Positions 17,720 to 26,168 of a stretch of DNA of 64,000 nt are shown here, in pieces (the first letter of the stretch is position 1; every line of letters begins with the position of its first letter). The notes beneath the pieces are model-generated. The model was not told the DNA's origin. It saw only the letters and a program-made list of their open reading frames with translations, and ran no database searches. Made by a program: the position numbers and the translations under genes. The DNA lies in NCBI RefSeq assembly GCF_902374955.1, contig NZ_CABKRX010000083.1:147860-211859 (forward strand), given 5' to 3'. Source of the DNA: Bacillus massilioanorexius (GTDB taxonomy: Bacteria; Bacillota; Bacilli; Bacillales; DSM-1321).

Positions 17720-17801
17720 TTGTATATCCCTCCAAAAGTTATTTTGATATGTAAATTGAGATTATTAAACAGTCTCAATTATTCAAATACTCACAAAATT
17801 A

Positions 17802-17829
17802 ATTATATCATTCGACAAATCAAAGTCAA
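17802..17829 (-). promoter_or_regulatory. Sigma-A promoter of ykuU
   Basis: On the minus strand TTGACT (17824-17829), a 16-base spacer, and TATAAT (17802-17807). It is about 85 bases upstream of the ykuU start and correctly oriented. An inverted repeat AATTGAGA / TCTCAATT lies in the leader at 17754-17780. Confidence 0.65.
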
Positions 17830-17838
17830 ATTATAGCT

Positions 17839-17857
17839 AATAATGGAAATTATTATC
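17839..17857. promoter_or_regulatory. Fur/PerR-family box upstream of ykuU
   Basis: The minus strand GATAATAATTTCCATTATT agrees with the classic Fur 19-mer at 15 positions and is centred 10-28 bases upstream of the -35. PerR control would suit a peroxidase gene, but the centre departs from the strict 7-1-7 PerR palindrome. Confidence 0.35.
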
Positions 17858-17906
17858 CATTTTCGCCAAACTATTTATGTAGGTAACACTGTTTTATGGA
17901 CAAAAC

Positions 17907-17934
17907 AAAAAAGACAGTATTTAACTGCTTTTTT
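17907..17934 (-). terminator. Terminator of dapL
   Basis: AAAAAAGACAGT / ACTGCTTTTTT with a single bulged base, only 7 bases past the dapL stop codon. The U run is on the minus-strand transcript. Confidence 0.75.
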
Positions 17935-17940
17935 GTGATT

Positions 17941-19071
17941 TTATTTATTCCCTATCCATTCAATGTATGAACAAAGTAAATCAATCGCTTTTGGTATAGC
18001 TTCCTCCTTAGGGTTTAGTTGAGCATGATGTAACCCTTGATTTGAATCAACGCCTAGCCAAAACATAAAGCCTGGGATTTCCTTAAGCATGTATCCAAAA
18101 TCCTCACCAGTCATCGCTTCTGTACATTCAACTAATTTCATTTCACTTTCTTCATCAACAAAACGCATAAATTCTCGTGTCAACTTTTCTTCATTAAACA
18201 CTTGATAGTACATCGCTCCATAATCAATAGCTGCTTCACATTCAAAACCAAGCTTCAAGCCATTCACCAAAGCTTCAATTCTTGATTTAACCTTCTTCAT
18301 ACTTTCTGGGGAAAGAGTGCGAATGGTCCCCTCTAAGCGTGCGTTTTCAGCTATAACATTTTGGACGGCTCCACCTGTTACTTTACCAATTGTGATAACA
18401 GCAGAGTCTAAAGGATCGACATTTCTTGATATAATAGTTTGTAATTGTCCAACTAATTGACAAGCTGATACTACCATATCATTTGTTTTATGAGGGTAAG
18501 CAGCATGTCCACCCTTACCCACTAAATCGATATACAATTCTGAAGTATTGGCGAATAATAAGCCTTCTTTAGTAGCAATTGTACCAACAGGGTACTCAGG
18601 AGCAATATGTAATCCTATTATCATATCAGGTTTCCATTTTTTCATCTGCTCTGATGACATCATTGGTAACGCACCACCTGGCCCTTCTTCAGCAGGTTGA
18701 AAGATAAATAGCATATCATCTTTTATAGGATGTTCAACTATATATGTTAGTACACCTAGCGCAATACTCATATGAAAATCATGCCCACACGCATGCATTT
18801 TACCTTCGTGTTCTGAAGCAAAAGGTAATTTTGTCTGTTCAACAATAGGCAAACCATCAATATCCGCACGATAACCTATTGTTTTCGATGGATTTATCCC
18901 TTTAACTTTTACGAATATTCCTGTTTTCCATGTCTCAAATATTAAACGTTCTTGAGATAACCTACTTATATAGTCCAACAAAAAGGCTTGTGTTTTATAT
19001 TCCTCAAACCCTAATTCTGGAATTTTATGTAACTTTCTTCGAATATCGACAAAAGCTGATTTTGTACTCAA
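17941..19071 (-). CDS. dapL: N-acetyldiaminopimelate deacetylase
   Basis: 376-residue M20-family amidohydrolase (YkuR) that removes acetate from N-acetyl-LL-diaminopimelate in the acetylase branch of lysine/peptidoglycan precursor synthesis. Metal-site motifs include RADIDGLPI near residue 70, HACGHDFHM near 93, QPAEEGPGGA near 125 and the C-terminal LHHAQLNPKEEA. The start is a TTG after GGGGGAA. It is downstream of dapH, but a terminator at 19211-19253 lies between. The related M20 N-acyl-amino acid hydrolases are the alternative; gene context favours DapL. Confidence 0.92.
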   Translation of the reverse strand: MSTKSAFVDIRRKLHKIPELGFEEYKTQAFLLDYISRLSQERLIFETWKTGIFVKVKGINPSKTIGYRADIDGLPIVEQTKLPFASEHEGKMHACGHDFHMSIALGVLTYIVEHPIKDDMLFIFQPAEEGPGGALPMMSSEQMKKWKPDMIIGLHIAPEYPVGTIATKEGLLFANTSELYIDLVGKGGHAAYPHKTNDMVVSACQLVGQLQTIISRNVDPLDSAVITIGKVTGGAVQNVIAENARLEGTIRTLSPESMKKVKSRIEALVNGLKLGFECEAAIDYGAMYYQVFNEEKLTREFMRFVDEESEMKLVECTEAMTGEDFGYMLKEIPGFMFWLGVDSNQGLHHAQLNPKEEAIPKAIDLLCSYIEWIGNK

Positions 19072-19210
19072 AAAAATTCCCCCATATTAAAATGTCTTTA
19101 TCGTATTATAGTGTAGATTAACAAAAAATTCTATGCCATGCTGGCTCTATAAAGCATATTTATAAAGATAAATCCTCTCTTTTGATGCATTTTAAATGAC
19201 TGTAAATAGA

Positions 19211-19253
19211 AAAATACCGTATCAATGCCTCTTCTACATTAATACGGTATTTT
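19211..19253 (-). terminator. Terminator of dapH
   Basis: AAAATACCGTAT / ATACGGTATTTT, 12-base stem with a 19-base loop, directly after the dapH stop. Confidence 0.8.
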
Positions 19254-19261
19254 TTAATTCT

Positions 19262-19972
19262 TTATAGTTGACGTAATTCTTGCATGATTTCTGTTTTAGA
19301 TTTTGTTTTATCATCAATTTGCTTAATGACTCTTGCAGGTACACCTGCAGCTACGGAGTAAGGAGGAATATCTGCAGTTACGACAGCACCCGCTGCAACG
19401 ACAGAACCTTTTCCAACTCTAACTCCTTCTAACACAACAGCATTTGCACCAATTAAAACGTCATCCTCAATGATAACTGGTTGAGCAGAAGGTGGTTCGA
19501 TCACACCAGCTAATACTGAGCCCGCTCCAATGTGACAATTGTTTCCGACAGTAGCACGACCACCCATTACAACGTTCATATCAATCATTGTACCAGAACC
19601 GATAACAGCACCGATATTTATGGAAGCTCCCATCATAATGACAGCATTCTCGCCAATTTCAACTTGGTCACGAATAATTGCACCTGGCTCGATTCGCGCT
19701 TTAATATTTTTCATATCAAGTAAAGGAATCGCTGAATTTCTACGATCGTTTTCAACAACGTAATCTTCTACTTTAGAAGCATTTGCTTGAAGTGCTTGAT
19801 TAATGTCATCCCATTCTCCAAATAACACACCTGTATTTCCATTAATAAAAGCTTGAGTAGACTCACCAAAATTAATTCCCTCTAAATCCCCTTTGATGTA
19901 TACCTTAACTGGTGTTGATTTTTTAGCATTTGCTATGTATGAAATAATTTCTTTTGCATCTAACATTTTCAT
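19262..19972 (-). CDS. dapH: Tetrahydrodipicolinate N-acetyltransferase
   Basis: 236-residue enzyme (YkuQ) that acetylates tetrahydrodipicolinate with acetyl-CoA, the first step of the acetylase route to meso-diaminopimelate. The N-terminal domain contains STPVKVYIKGDLEGINFG; the C-terminal half is a left-handed beta helix of hexapeptide repeats (IGENAVIMMGASINIGAVIG, VGNNCHIGAGSVLAGVIEPP). Start follows GGGAGG. Together with dapL and patA in this window it completes the acetyl branch. Confidence 0.95.
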   Translation of the reverse strand: MKMLDAKEIISYIANAKKSTPVKVYIKGDLEGINFGESTQAFINGNTGVLFGEWDDINQALQANASKVEDYVVENDRRNSAIPLLDMKNIKARIEPGAIIRDQVEIGENAVIMMGASINIGAVIGSGTMIDMNVVMGGRATVGNNCHIGAGSVLAGVIEPPSAQPVIIEDDVLIGANAVVLEGVRVGKGSVVAAGAVVTADIPPYSVAAGVPARVIKQIDDKTKSKTEIMQELRQL

Positions 19973-20046
19973 ATATTATTCCTCCCATATTTCAAAAATT
20001 ACTATTGTTACTTTAACAAACTGTAGCAAGATAGACAAGCTAAAGG

Positions 20047-20937
20047 TCAATTTTTCTGAAAATTCGATTGTTTTATAAATTCTTGTACTACCTCAACAAA
20101 GGCTTGCACTTGTTGTAGTTGGAATGACTTTTCATATCCTAAAAGCCATGTATCACGTTCAAGATGTTCGTTATGATCATCAAATAACGGAATTTTATAA
20201 ATGTTATGATCATCGTTTTGGATCGTTATACCCGGTAAAATAGCATAACCAATTCCATTTAGCGCCATTTGTTTGCACGTTTCTATTTGATCTACAACAA
20301 TTGTCCGTTTTGGAACACTTTTAAAATGTCGTAACCACCAATCTTGAATTTCTTGATAATAATTTGAATCACTTTTAAATTGAATATACGGCCGATCTGT
20401 CTCAAGCACCTGTTCTAATTTGTTCATTTCAGTATCTACTAGAAACATTTGATCTTTAAATAAATGATGTCTGACACCTTTCCAGTCCGGCATCCCCCTA
20501 ATTATTCCAATATGAACCGTATCTTCATATAACGACTTCAGAATGTCACTACTCCATCCAGTCACTAAAGATATTTTGGCATGGGGGTACTTACTTACAT
20601 AGCTCTTTAGAACTTTTGGTAACCAATTTTGCCCTACTATGGTCGCACACGCAATTTTTAGTGTTCCATATACCCGATTATCCATAGCTTTGATTTCTTC
20701 ACGAACTCTTTCTTCTTTTTCTAAAATCATATTGGCTAGTTTAATGACTTCTTCTCCAGCAGGTGTTAAAGTAAGACCTTTTTGTGATCGAATAAAAATC
20801 TTTGTTTCCCAATCCTTTTCAATAGACTGTAATCGTTGTGATAAGGCAGGCTGCGAAACAAATAATCGATCTGCTGCTTTACGCATATTCATTTCTTGAG
20901 CTAAAACAGATAAAAGTTGATATTCTGAGAAACTCAT
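20047..20937 (-). CDS. ccpC: CcpC, LysR-type regulator of TCA-cycle genes
   Basis: 296-residue LysR-type regulator. In B. subtilis CcpC (YkuM) represses citrate synthase and aconitase genes and responds to citrate. The winged helix is at the N terminus (MNMRKAADRLFVSQPALSQR). The effector domain contains KISLVTGWSSDILKSLYED and ETCKQMALNGIGYAILPG, characteristic of CcpC. ATG 20937 is 8 bases from GAGGGA; ATG 20943 abuts the signal and is less likely. A dyad in the promoter region (20969-20994) suits autoregulation, as known for the family. Confidence 0.92.
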   Translation of the reverse strand: MSFSEYQLLSVLAQEMNMRKAADRLFVSQPALSQRLQSIEKDWETKIFIRSQKGLTLTPAGEEVIKLANMILEKEERVREEIKAMDNRVYGTLKIACATIVGQNWLPKVLKSYVSKYPHAKISLVTGWSSDILKSLYEDTVHIGIIRGMPDWKGVRHHLFKDQMFLVDTEMNKLEQVLETDRPYIQFKSDSNYYQEIQDWWLRHFKSVPKRTIVVDQIETCKQMALNGIGYAILPGITIQNDDHNIYKIPLFDDHNEHLERDTWLLGYEKSFQLQQVQAFVEVVQEFIKQSNFQKN

Positions 20938-20968
20938 CAGCATTCCCTCTTCATAATAAATTCTTATT

Positions 20969-20994
20969 AAAATACAAAATTACATTTGTATTTT
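20969..20994. promoter_or_regulatory. Dyad operator upstream of ccpC
   Basis: AAAATACAAA / TTTGTATTTT, perfect 10-base arms with a 6-base spacer, 30 bases upstream of ccpC. The TTTGTA part may overlap the promoter. A LysR-type autoregulatory site is the natural reading. Confidence 0.5.
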
Positions 20995-21077
20995 ATTATA
21001 GATAAATTCAAACGCGATAGCAATTTCTAAATATTAAAAAACTAGGATTCATCTTTTTATGTCTCCAAATAAAAAAA

Positions 21078-21111
21078 GTACGAGATATAAGATTCCCTTA
21101 TATGCCGTACT
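21078..21111 (-). terminator. Terminator of cbpB
   Basis: AGTACG..ATATAAG / CTTATAT..CGTACT with T runs on both sides, about 100 bases beyond the cbpB stop. Confidence 0.75.
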
Positions 21112-21211
21112 CTTTTTATCATTATGTTTTTTAGACTCTATAAGCCTGTTTTCGTTAAGAGATTTCTTTACATTAAAGCTATACATATCCTACAAGTAAT
21201 CAGTATAACTC

Positions 21212-21643
21212 CTATTGTAGTTGATCTTGAAATTCCTTTAATAAAGCTCTTCTTGTTAATATGCCTTCGAAGATACCTTCCTCATTTTCAACACATATGA
21301 AAGGATGATCAATTAATAAAGCTAAGCCTTTTTCTACATTATCTTCTAATTTTAATCTTGGAAGTTCATCATTCATTACATCGCTTACTTTTAATTCTTC
21401 AAGCTTCTCAAATTCAATTCTTTCTAAACCTAATATTGCATCTAATATCATTGGAGAACTAATCAAACCGTATAATTTAAAGTGAGGATCCAACACTGGT
21501 ATTGCAGTATATCCGCTTTTAGTTAGGACTAATAATCCGTGCTCAAGGTTATTGGCAATTTGAACGTGGGCTACTCTTTCCGCTGGAATGACAAAACGTT
21601 CGATTGAAGAATAAAGTAGCTCAGTATTATTACTTGTAAGCAT
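21212..21643 (-). CDS. cbpB: CBS-domain cyclic-di-AMP-binding protein (CbpB/DarB)
   Basis: 143-residue protein made of two CBS motifs, equivalent to B. subtilis YkuL (DarB/CbpB). In that organism it binds c-di-AMP and, when ligand-free, interacts with the (p)ppGpp synthetase Rel and pyruvate carboxylase. Recognisable are VAHVQIANNLEHGLLVLTKS and YTAIPVLDPHFKLYGLIS, then ERIEFEKLEELKVSDVM and DHPFICVENEEGIFEGILTR. It lies just upstream of ccpC on the same strand, but a terminator separates them. Confidence 0.9.
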   Translation of the reverse strand: MLTSNNTELLYSSIERFVIPAERVAHVQIANNLEHGLLVLTKSGYTAIPVLDPHFKLYGLISSPMILDAILGLERIEFEKLEELKVSDVMNDELPRLKLEDNVEKGLALLIDHPFICVENEEGIFEGILTRRALLKEFQDQLQ

Positions 21644-21872
21644 AATTTTTACCCCTACTCTATTACAAATATTTTTACCTTCTTTTGATTAACATATGAT
21701 GAAATGATATCGAGGTTCTCATAACCCAAAAAAGATGTGGTAAGAAAACACTTAAAATCGACATACATTCATATAAGGAATAGCATCAGCTTTAAAGCAC
21801 CATCCTTTTATTGTCAATGCAATAATAGTATATCATAAATTTTACAATCATTGTGAAGTTGACACCTTAAGA

Positions 21873-21915
21873 AAAAGCGACAAATCTCTCTAATTCTAAG
21901 AAATTTGTCACTTTT
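21873..21915 (-). terminator. Terminator of ykuJ
   Basis: AAAAGCGACAAAT / ATTTGTCACTTTT with one mismatch and a U run in the minus transcript, about 50 bases beyond the ykuJ stop. Confidence 0.75.
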
Positions 21916-21965
21916 AAGGTCATAATTATTAGCTTTTAGATCTAAAAAAGAGCCCAAATGGACTC

Positions 21966-22205
21966 TTAGCCGTGTAGCAAATCAAAAATTTCAATCGTAA
22001 TCATATCGATGTTATCGAATTGATATTTAGATGATTTACCTTTTTCATCATAAACCTCTAATTCAAACATTGCTGTTTTATTAAAGAACGTAACTTGACA
22101 TTTTTTCACACCATCTATTTCAAAAAAACGCTGTGCTGTTTCTGTTTCCTTCGCTTGTTCTTGTAAGCTTAACAATCTTGTAATAATCCCTTGTAATTGA
22201 CTCAT
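21966..22205 (-). CDS. ykuJ: YkuJ family protein
   Basis: 79-residue small acidic protein, exactly the length I recall for B. subtilis YkuJ (DUF1797). It begins MSQLQGIITRLLSLQEQAKE, with the later YQFDNIDMITIEIFDLL that marks the family. ATG 22205 follows AAAGGAG at good spacing; the frame open from 22232 has no signal. Function is unknown. Confidence 0.9.
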   Translation of the reverse strand: MSQLQGIITRLLSLQEQAKETETAQRFFEIDGVKKCQVTFFNKTAMFELEVYDEKGKSSKYQFDNIDMITIEIFDLLHG

Positions 22206-22377
22206 GTTGTCTCTCCTTTCAATATGTATCATAATACTTACCGGTAGGTTTCACTATACCATAAGATATTATCCATATGCTATGCTAAAGTATATTCAGA
22301 ATTTTCTTGGTATGTTTACTTTGCAAATCTTTCCTTTTACAATAAAGATATTCTAATGAAAGAGTGGTGGAAAAAGT

Positions 22378-23337
22378 TTGACTAAAGTAGAACAAATTAA
22401 TAGTACAATTTTTTGCATCGATTGTCACGATTTACAACGCAAAAATCGAACAGGAAGTTATATTTTAAAAGGAAAGAAGTCTACACTTATTGAAACCTCA
22501 GCAAGTCCGTCCATTCCATACATATTATCTGGATTGGAACAACTGGAAGTTAACTTAGAAACAATTGAACATATTATCGTCACTCACATTCACCTTGATC
22601 ATGCTGGTGGAGCTGGACTATTATTAGAAAAATGCCCTAATGCGGATTTAATTGTTCACCCTAAGGGAGCAAGACATTTAGTAGATCCAAGTCGCTTAAT
22701 TGCAGGAGCACGCGCTGTGTATGGTGACGACTTTGATTCATTATTTAATCCAATCCTAGCTATTCCAAAAGAAAGAATTAAAATTGTTGAACACGGAGAA
22801 GAACTTATTCTAGAGGATCGTAAATTAACCTTCTACCATACACCTGGACATGCTAACCACCATATTTCTATTCACGACTCCTTATCAAACGGTATATTCA
22901 CAGGAGATACTACAGGGATCCATTATCAAGAATTAGATCAAAATCAAATATCATTGATTTTACCGTCAACATCTCCAAGTCAATTCAACCCTGAAGCAAT
23001 GTTACAATCAGTTAGTCTAATTGAACAAATTGACCCATCCATCATTTACTTTGGACATTATGGACATAGTAGTAAACCAAATGAGATGTATAAACAAATT
23101 CGATATTGGCTACCGATCTTTATAGAATGTGGAGAAAAAGCAATGATTTCTTGTGAAGATACAAACGAAAGAGTGCAACTGACTAGTGAATTACTTTTGA
23201 ATGAAATTAAAAAGTATTTACCTGATGGGGAAGTTGAAAATAACACAGCACTAAAAGAAATTTTAGATTTAGATCTTCAAGTGTCATCTATGGGAATAAT
23301 TGATACATTAATAAAGAATTCTTCAAGAAATCGTTAA
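22378..23337 (+). CDS. MBL-fold metallo-hydrolase
   Basis: 319-residue metallo-beta-lactamase fold hydrolase. The metal site is VTHIHLDHAGG (H70, H72, D74, H75), with H-T-P-G-H near residue 155, D in FTGDTTG near 180 and YFGHYGHS near 225. The N-terminal half resembles glyoxalase II-like hydrolases; the C-terminal 80 residues form an additional helical region. Start is TTG behind GTGGTGG. Substrate is unknown. It is transcribed with the small glutaredoxin gene 64 bases downstream or alone. Confidence 0.8.
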   Translation: MTKVEQINSTIFCIDCHDLQRKNRTGSYILKGKKSTLIETSASPSIPYILSGLEQLEVNLETIEHIIVTHIHLDHAGGAGLLLEKCPNADLIVHPKGARHLVDPSRLIAGARAVYGDDFDSLFNPILAIPKERIKIVEHGEELILEDRKLTFYHTPGHANHHISIHDSLSNGIFTGDTTGIHYQELDQNQISLILPSTSPSQFNPEAMLQSVSLIEQIDPSIIYFGHYGHSSKPNEMYKQIRYWLPIFIECGEKAMISCEDTNERVQLTSELLLNEIKKYLPDGEVENNTALKEILDLDLQVSSMGIIDTLIKNSSRNR

Positions 23338-23401
23338 TACATACAAAAAATAGCTCTTTATATTATACTAGGTATTAGCAAAAACTTAATGGAGGATTTT
23401 T

Positions 23402-23638
23402 ATGAACAAAGTTGTATTATTTACTCAACCAAATTGCCCACCTTGTCAATTTGCAAAATTATATTTTACAAATCATAACATTGATTTTGAAGAAAAAAAT
23501 ATAGCTAAAGATGGTAGAGCAAAAAAAGAATTAATGAATAAATATAATGCATTTTCAACTCCTACAATCGTAATTAATGAAACCGTAATAATTGGTTTTG
23601 ATCAAGAAAAGATTGAACAACTACTTTCTATTCATTAA
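23402..23638 (+). CDS. Glutaredoxin-like protein
   Basis: 78-residue thioredoxin-fold protein with CPPC redox centre (C12, C15) and the cis-proline segment FSTPTIVIN near residue 51, then the glycine of IIGFDQ. It fits the NrdH/glutaredoxin-like group, which reduces small disulfides or ribonucleotide reductase. GGAGG precedes the start. A family-A terminator follows. Confidence 0.85.
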   Translation: MNKVVLFTQPNCPPCQFAKLYFTNHNIDFEEKNIAKDGRAKKELMNKYNAFSTPTIVINETVIIGFDQEKIEQLLSIH

Positions 23639-23685
23639 TAAAAATTCATTTCTTACCTATAGTAAAGAATGGTTGAAATACTACT

Positions 23686-23732
23686 AAAAGAGGGTGCCCT
23701 CAAAGCTTTGCTTTTATTGGACACCCTCTTTT
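23686..23732 (+). terminator. Terminator after the glutaredoxin-like gene
   Basis: AAAAGAGGGTG / CACCCTCTTTT with inner AAAGCTTTGCTTTT. It closely resembles the hairpin at 17060-17102 read on the opposite strand. Confidence 0.75.
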
Positions 23733-23787
23733 CTATTAACAATCCCTTATGGTTCTTCATAATGATCAAAATCATTATGAAGAACTT

Positions 23788-24990
23788 TCAAAAAATATCA
23801 TGCTCATATAAATAGTCATACGAAATATCAACGAACAAATAGTCATTCTCATTTAATGGTATAGAAAATGTTCGTATCGTTTCACCCGTTTCAATATCGC
23901 TATAGGAATCTGATAGTTCACCTTTTTGATCATTTCTCATTTTAATAATTGTTTTTAAGAAATAAGGTCTCCAGCTCCAATTCTTAGACTTATATTCATT
24001 CTGGACAAGCCAATTTCCCTCTTTTTTAAAGATATTAGGAGACTTTTGAAAACCATCTTCATCACAAATATATAATCGAAATGCATAATGTTCTAACATA
24101 ACTGCCAAGTCATGAAGCTCTGAATAATCTGAACTCGTTATCTTTATTTTTTGGATAATGTTTTGAACATCTTCTTGGAGCTTTTTTTTCGTGTTGAATT
24201 TCTGTTCAAGGTTTTTTTTCTCAGAGGTTATAAAGCTATGACATTCCTGTCTAAAACGATCTTTTAATAATTCCTTTTCTATCAGGCTAGCATTAGGTTC
24301 AGCTAAGTAAAATCCTTGATAATAACGTCCACCATTCCTCCATGCAAACTGTAGCTGATAGACTGTTTCAATACTTTCATACAATAAAGTCGCACCATTT
24401 TTTCTAGCAATAATCCCTAGTGAAGATATAATATCTTTTTGAGAATTCCACCCTTGGCTTTTCAATTGCTCAAGGTTTACTTTTAAAATATGTGGCGAAA
24501 GTAAACTAATTCGATCTAAATGATTATCTCCACCTAGATGATCAATCGCTATTTTTATCCCGTACGTTTTATAATACGATAATAAATGATGAAGACTTTC
24601 CAAATCACCTGCAAATTTCTTCTCAGATAGTTCAATAACAATTCTTGACATCTCATTTTCACTTACATATTTCTTAACTATTTCAAGGAAATCCTCACCA
24701 TAGTCAAGCATTAAGAGATTTGGATCTCGATTGATGAATATGAGGAAATCCCCGTCTTCATTCATTAGCTTTTCTAATGCCAATTCTAAAATACGATTAT
24801 CTACATCAATTCTATACTCTTCTGGTATCGTTTCATCATGAAAAAACGTTCCTAAACTCACTACATCTGAATCATATACATACCTTCCTAAGATTTCGTA
24901 CCCAATTACAACGTGCTCATCAGCACTAAAGATTGGTTGGAAATATGGTTGCAGAGATTCAAGATTTGTCAACACTTCCATTGCGTCCAT
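23788..24990 (-). CDS. ykuI: YkuI, degenerate EAL-domain protein
   Basis: 400-residue cytoplasmic protein with an N-terminal EAL fold (about 1-250) and the YkuI C-terminal sensor-like domain. B. subtilis YkuI binds cyclic-di-GMP but shows little or no hydrolysis. The EAL signature is YEILGR. The catalytic DDFG motif is replaced by IDHLGGD and the LKxD aspartate by asparagine (LKVNLEQL), so phosphodiesterase activity is doubtful. YESIET and the QGFYLAEP end are kept. ATG 24990 follows GGGGGTT; the frame open to 25119 overlaps fadH and lacks a signal. Confidence 0.88.
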   Translation of the reverse strand: MDAMEVLTNLESLQPYFQPIFSADEHVVIGYEILGRYVYDSDVVSLGTFFHDETIPEEYRIDVDNRILELALEKLMNEDGDFLIFINRDPNLLMLDYGEDFLEIVKKYVSENEMSRIVIELSEKKFAGDLESLHHLLSYYKTYGIKIAIDHLGGDNHLDRISLLSPHILKVNLEQLKSQGWNSQKDIISSLGIIARKNGATLLYESIETVYQLQFAWRNGGRYYQGFYLAEPNASLIEKELLKDRFRQECHSFITSEKKNLEQKFNTKKKLQEDVQNIIQKIKITSSDYSELHDLAVMLEHYAFRLYICDEDGFQKSPNIFKKEGNWLVQNEYKSKNWSWRPYFLKTIIKMRNDQKGELSDSYSDIETGETIRTFSIPLNENDYLFVDISYDYLYEHDIF

Positions 24991-25070
24991 GCTGTAACCC
25001 CCGAACATATTCTTGATAGCTAAATTATACCATTGGTTGTCAATAGATGTAGACAAATTAATACGATGCG

Positions 25071-25841
25071 TTAGAATGGAAATTGATTTAACCAACTTCC
25101 GCCATCTAGAGTGATGCATTCACCATTTAAATATTGTGCCTTATCTGATAGCATAAATGATGCTAAATAGGCAATTTCTTCAGGAGTACCTAATCTTTTC
25201 AATGGGACACTATTTATTGTCCGCTTAGCAGCCTCCTCACTAATCCAAAGCTTATCAGCTCCTCCGGTACGTTCAATCGGACCAGGAGCAATCGCATTCA
25301 CTCTTATCCCATATTGTCTACCCCATTCAACCGCAAGGGTTCTTGTCATAGCAAGGACGCCCGCTTTTGCGCTTGCAGAGTGAATAACTCCAGGACCTGC
25401 ATCCCAAGCATATGTAGCTACCATATTTAAAATAGAGCCTTTCACTCCATTTTCAATCATATATTTACCAACTTCACTGCTACAATAAAATGTTCCATTT
25501 AATACGATATCAATAACTGATTTCCATCCATTTGCAGATAATTTCTCTGCTGGACAAATGAAATTACCCGCTGCATTATTCACTAAAACATCTATCGTGC
25601 CAAATTCAGCCACTGTTTGGTTTACCATACTTTTAACTTGCTCAATATCTCTTACATCCATTGCAATAGGTATTACTTTCCCATTTGGATTTTGAATTTC
25701 CTCTATTGCACGATTTAATTTTTCTAAGTCTCGTCCAGTAATAACAACATTTGCTCCTTCAGAAACAAATTGCTTAGCCATATACATTCCCATACCACTA
25801 GATCCGCCTGTAACGATTACTACTTTCCCTTTCAATTCCAT
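25071..25841 (-). CDS. fadH: FadH-type 2,4-dienoyl-CoA reductase (SDR, YkuF)
   Basis: About 256-residue short-chain dehydrogenase matching B. subtilis YkuF (FadH), assigned to beta-oxidation of unsaturated fatty acids. Cofactor loop TGGSSGMGMYMAK, NNAAGNF near residue 87, catalytic region with Ser/Tyr replaced by the decarbonyl-type ATYAWDAGPGVIHSASAKAG, where Lys remains. GPIERTGGADKLW near 190 is diagnostic. GTG 25844, ATG 25841 and TTG 25835 are all possible; GGGGTGAT is best placed for TTG 25835. The product is upstream of ykuI on the same strand. Confidence 0.88.
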   Translation of the reverse strand: MELKGKVVIVTGGSSGMGMYMAKQFVSEGANVVITGRDLEKLNRAIEEIQNPNGKVIPIAMDVRDIEQVKSMVNQTVAEFGTIDVLVNNAAGNFICPAEKLSANGWKSVIDIVLNGTFYCSSEVGKYMIENGVKGSILNMVATYAWDAGPGVIHSASAKAGVLAMTRTLAVEWGRQYGIRVNAIAPGPIERTGGADKLWISEEAAKRTINSVPLKRLGTPEEIAYLASFMLSDKAQYLNGECITLDGGSWLNQFPF

Positions 25842-25951
25842 CACCCCACAAAAAATGAATAGTTATTCATTTTTCATTTTACCATTTTTTATCAAAATAT
25901 AAAAGAACTAATCCATTAGACCATATAATTATTTAAATCGTTGAAAACAAA

Positions 25952-25996
25952 AATAAGAACAAGCTAAGAGATTTCAAAACTCAGCTTGTTCTTATT
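25952..25996 (-). terminator. Terminator of the SLC13-type transporter gene
   Basis: AATAAGAACAAGCT / AGCTTGTTCTTATT, perfect 14-base outer stem plus inner pairs. It lies 170 bases beyond the transporter stop. Between them is a small ACTTCGTCACGAAGT palindrome at about 26060. Confidence 0.7.
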
Positions 25997-26168
25997 CTTA
26001 TATAAATCCATTTATCTTTAGGTTATTTGAAAGCTCATTACTATAGTTTCAAACAGCTCACTTCGTCACGAAGTCTCACGGATTTCCACCCATTGATTCC
26101 TTGTATAAAATCAGCGTAAAAATAGAGCAAAGTTTATCATGAAAATAGCCAAACGCTTTGTCCCTCTT

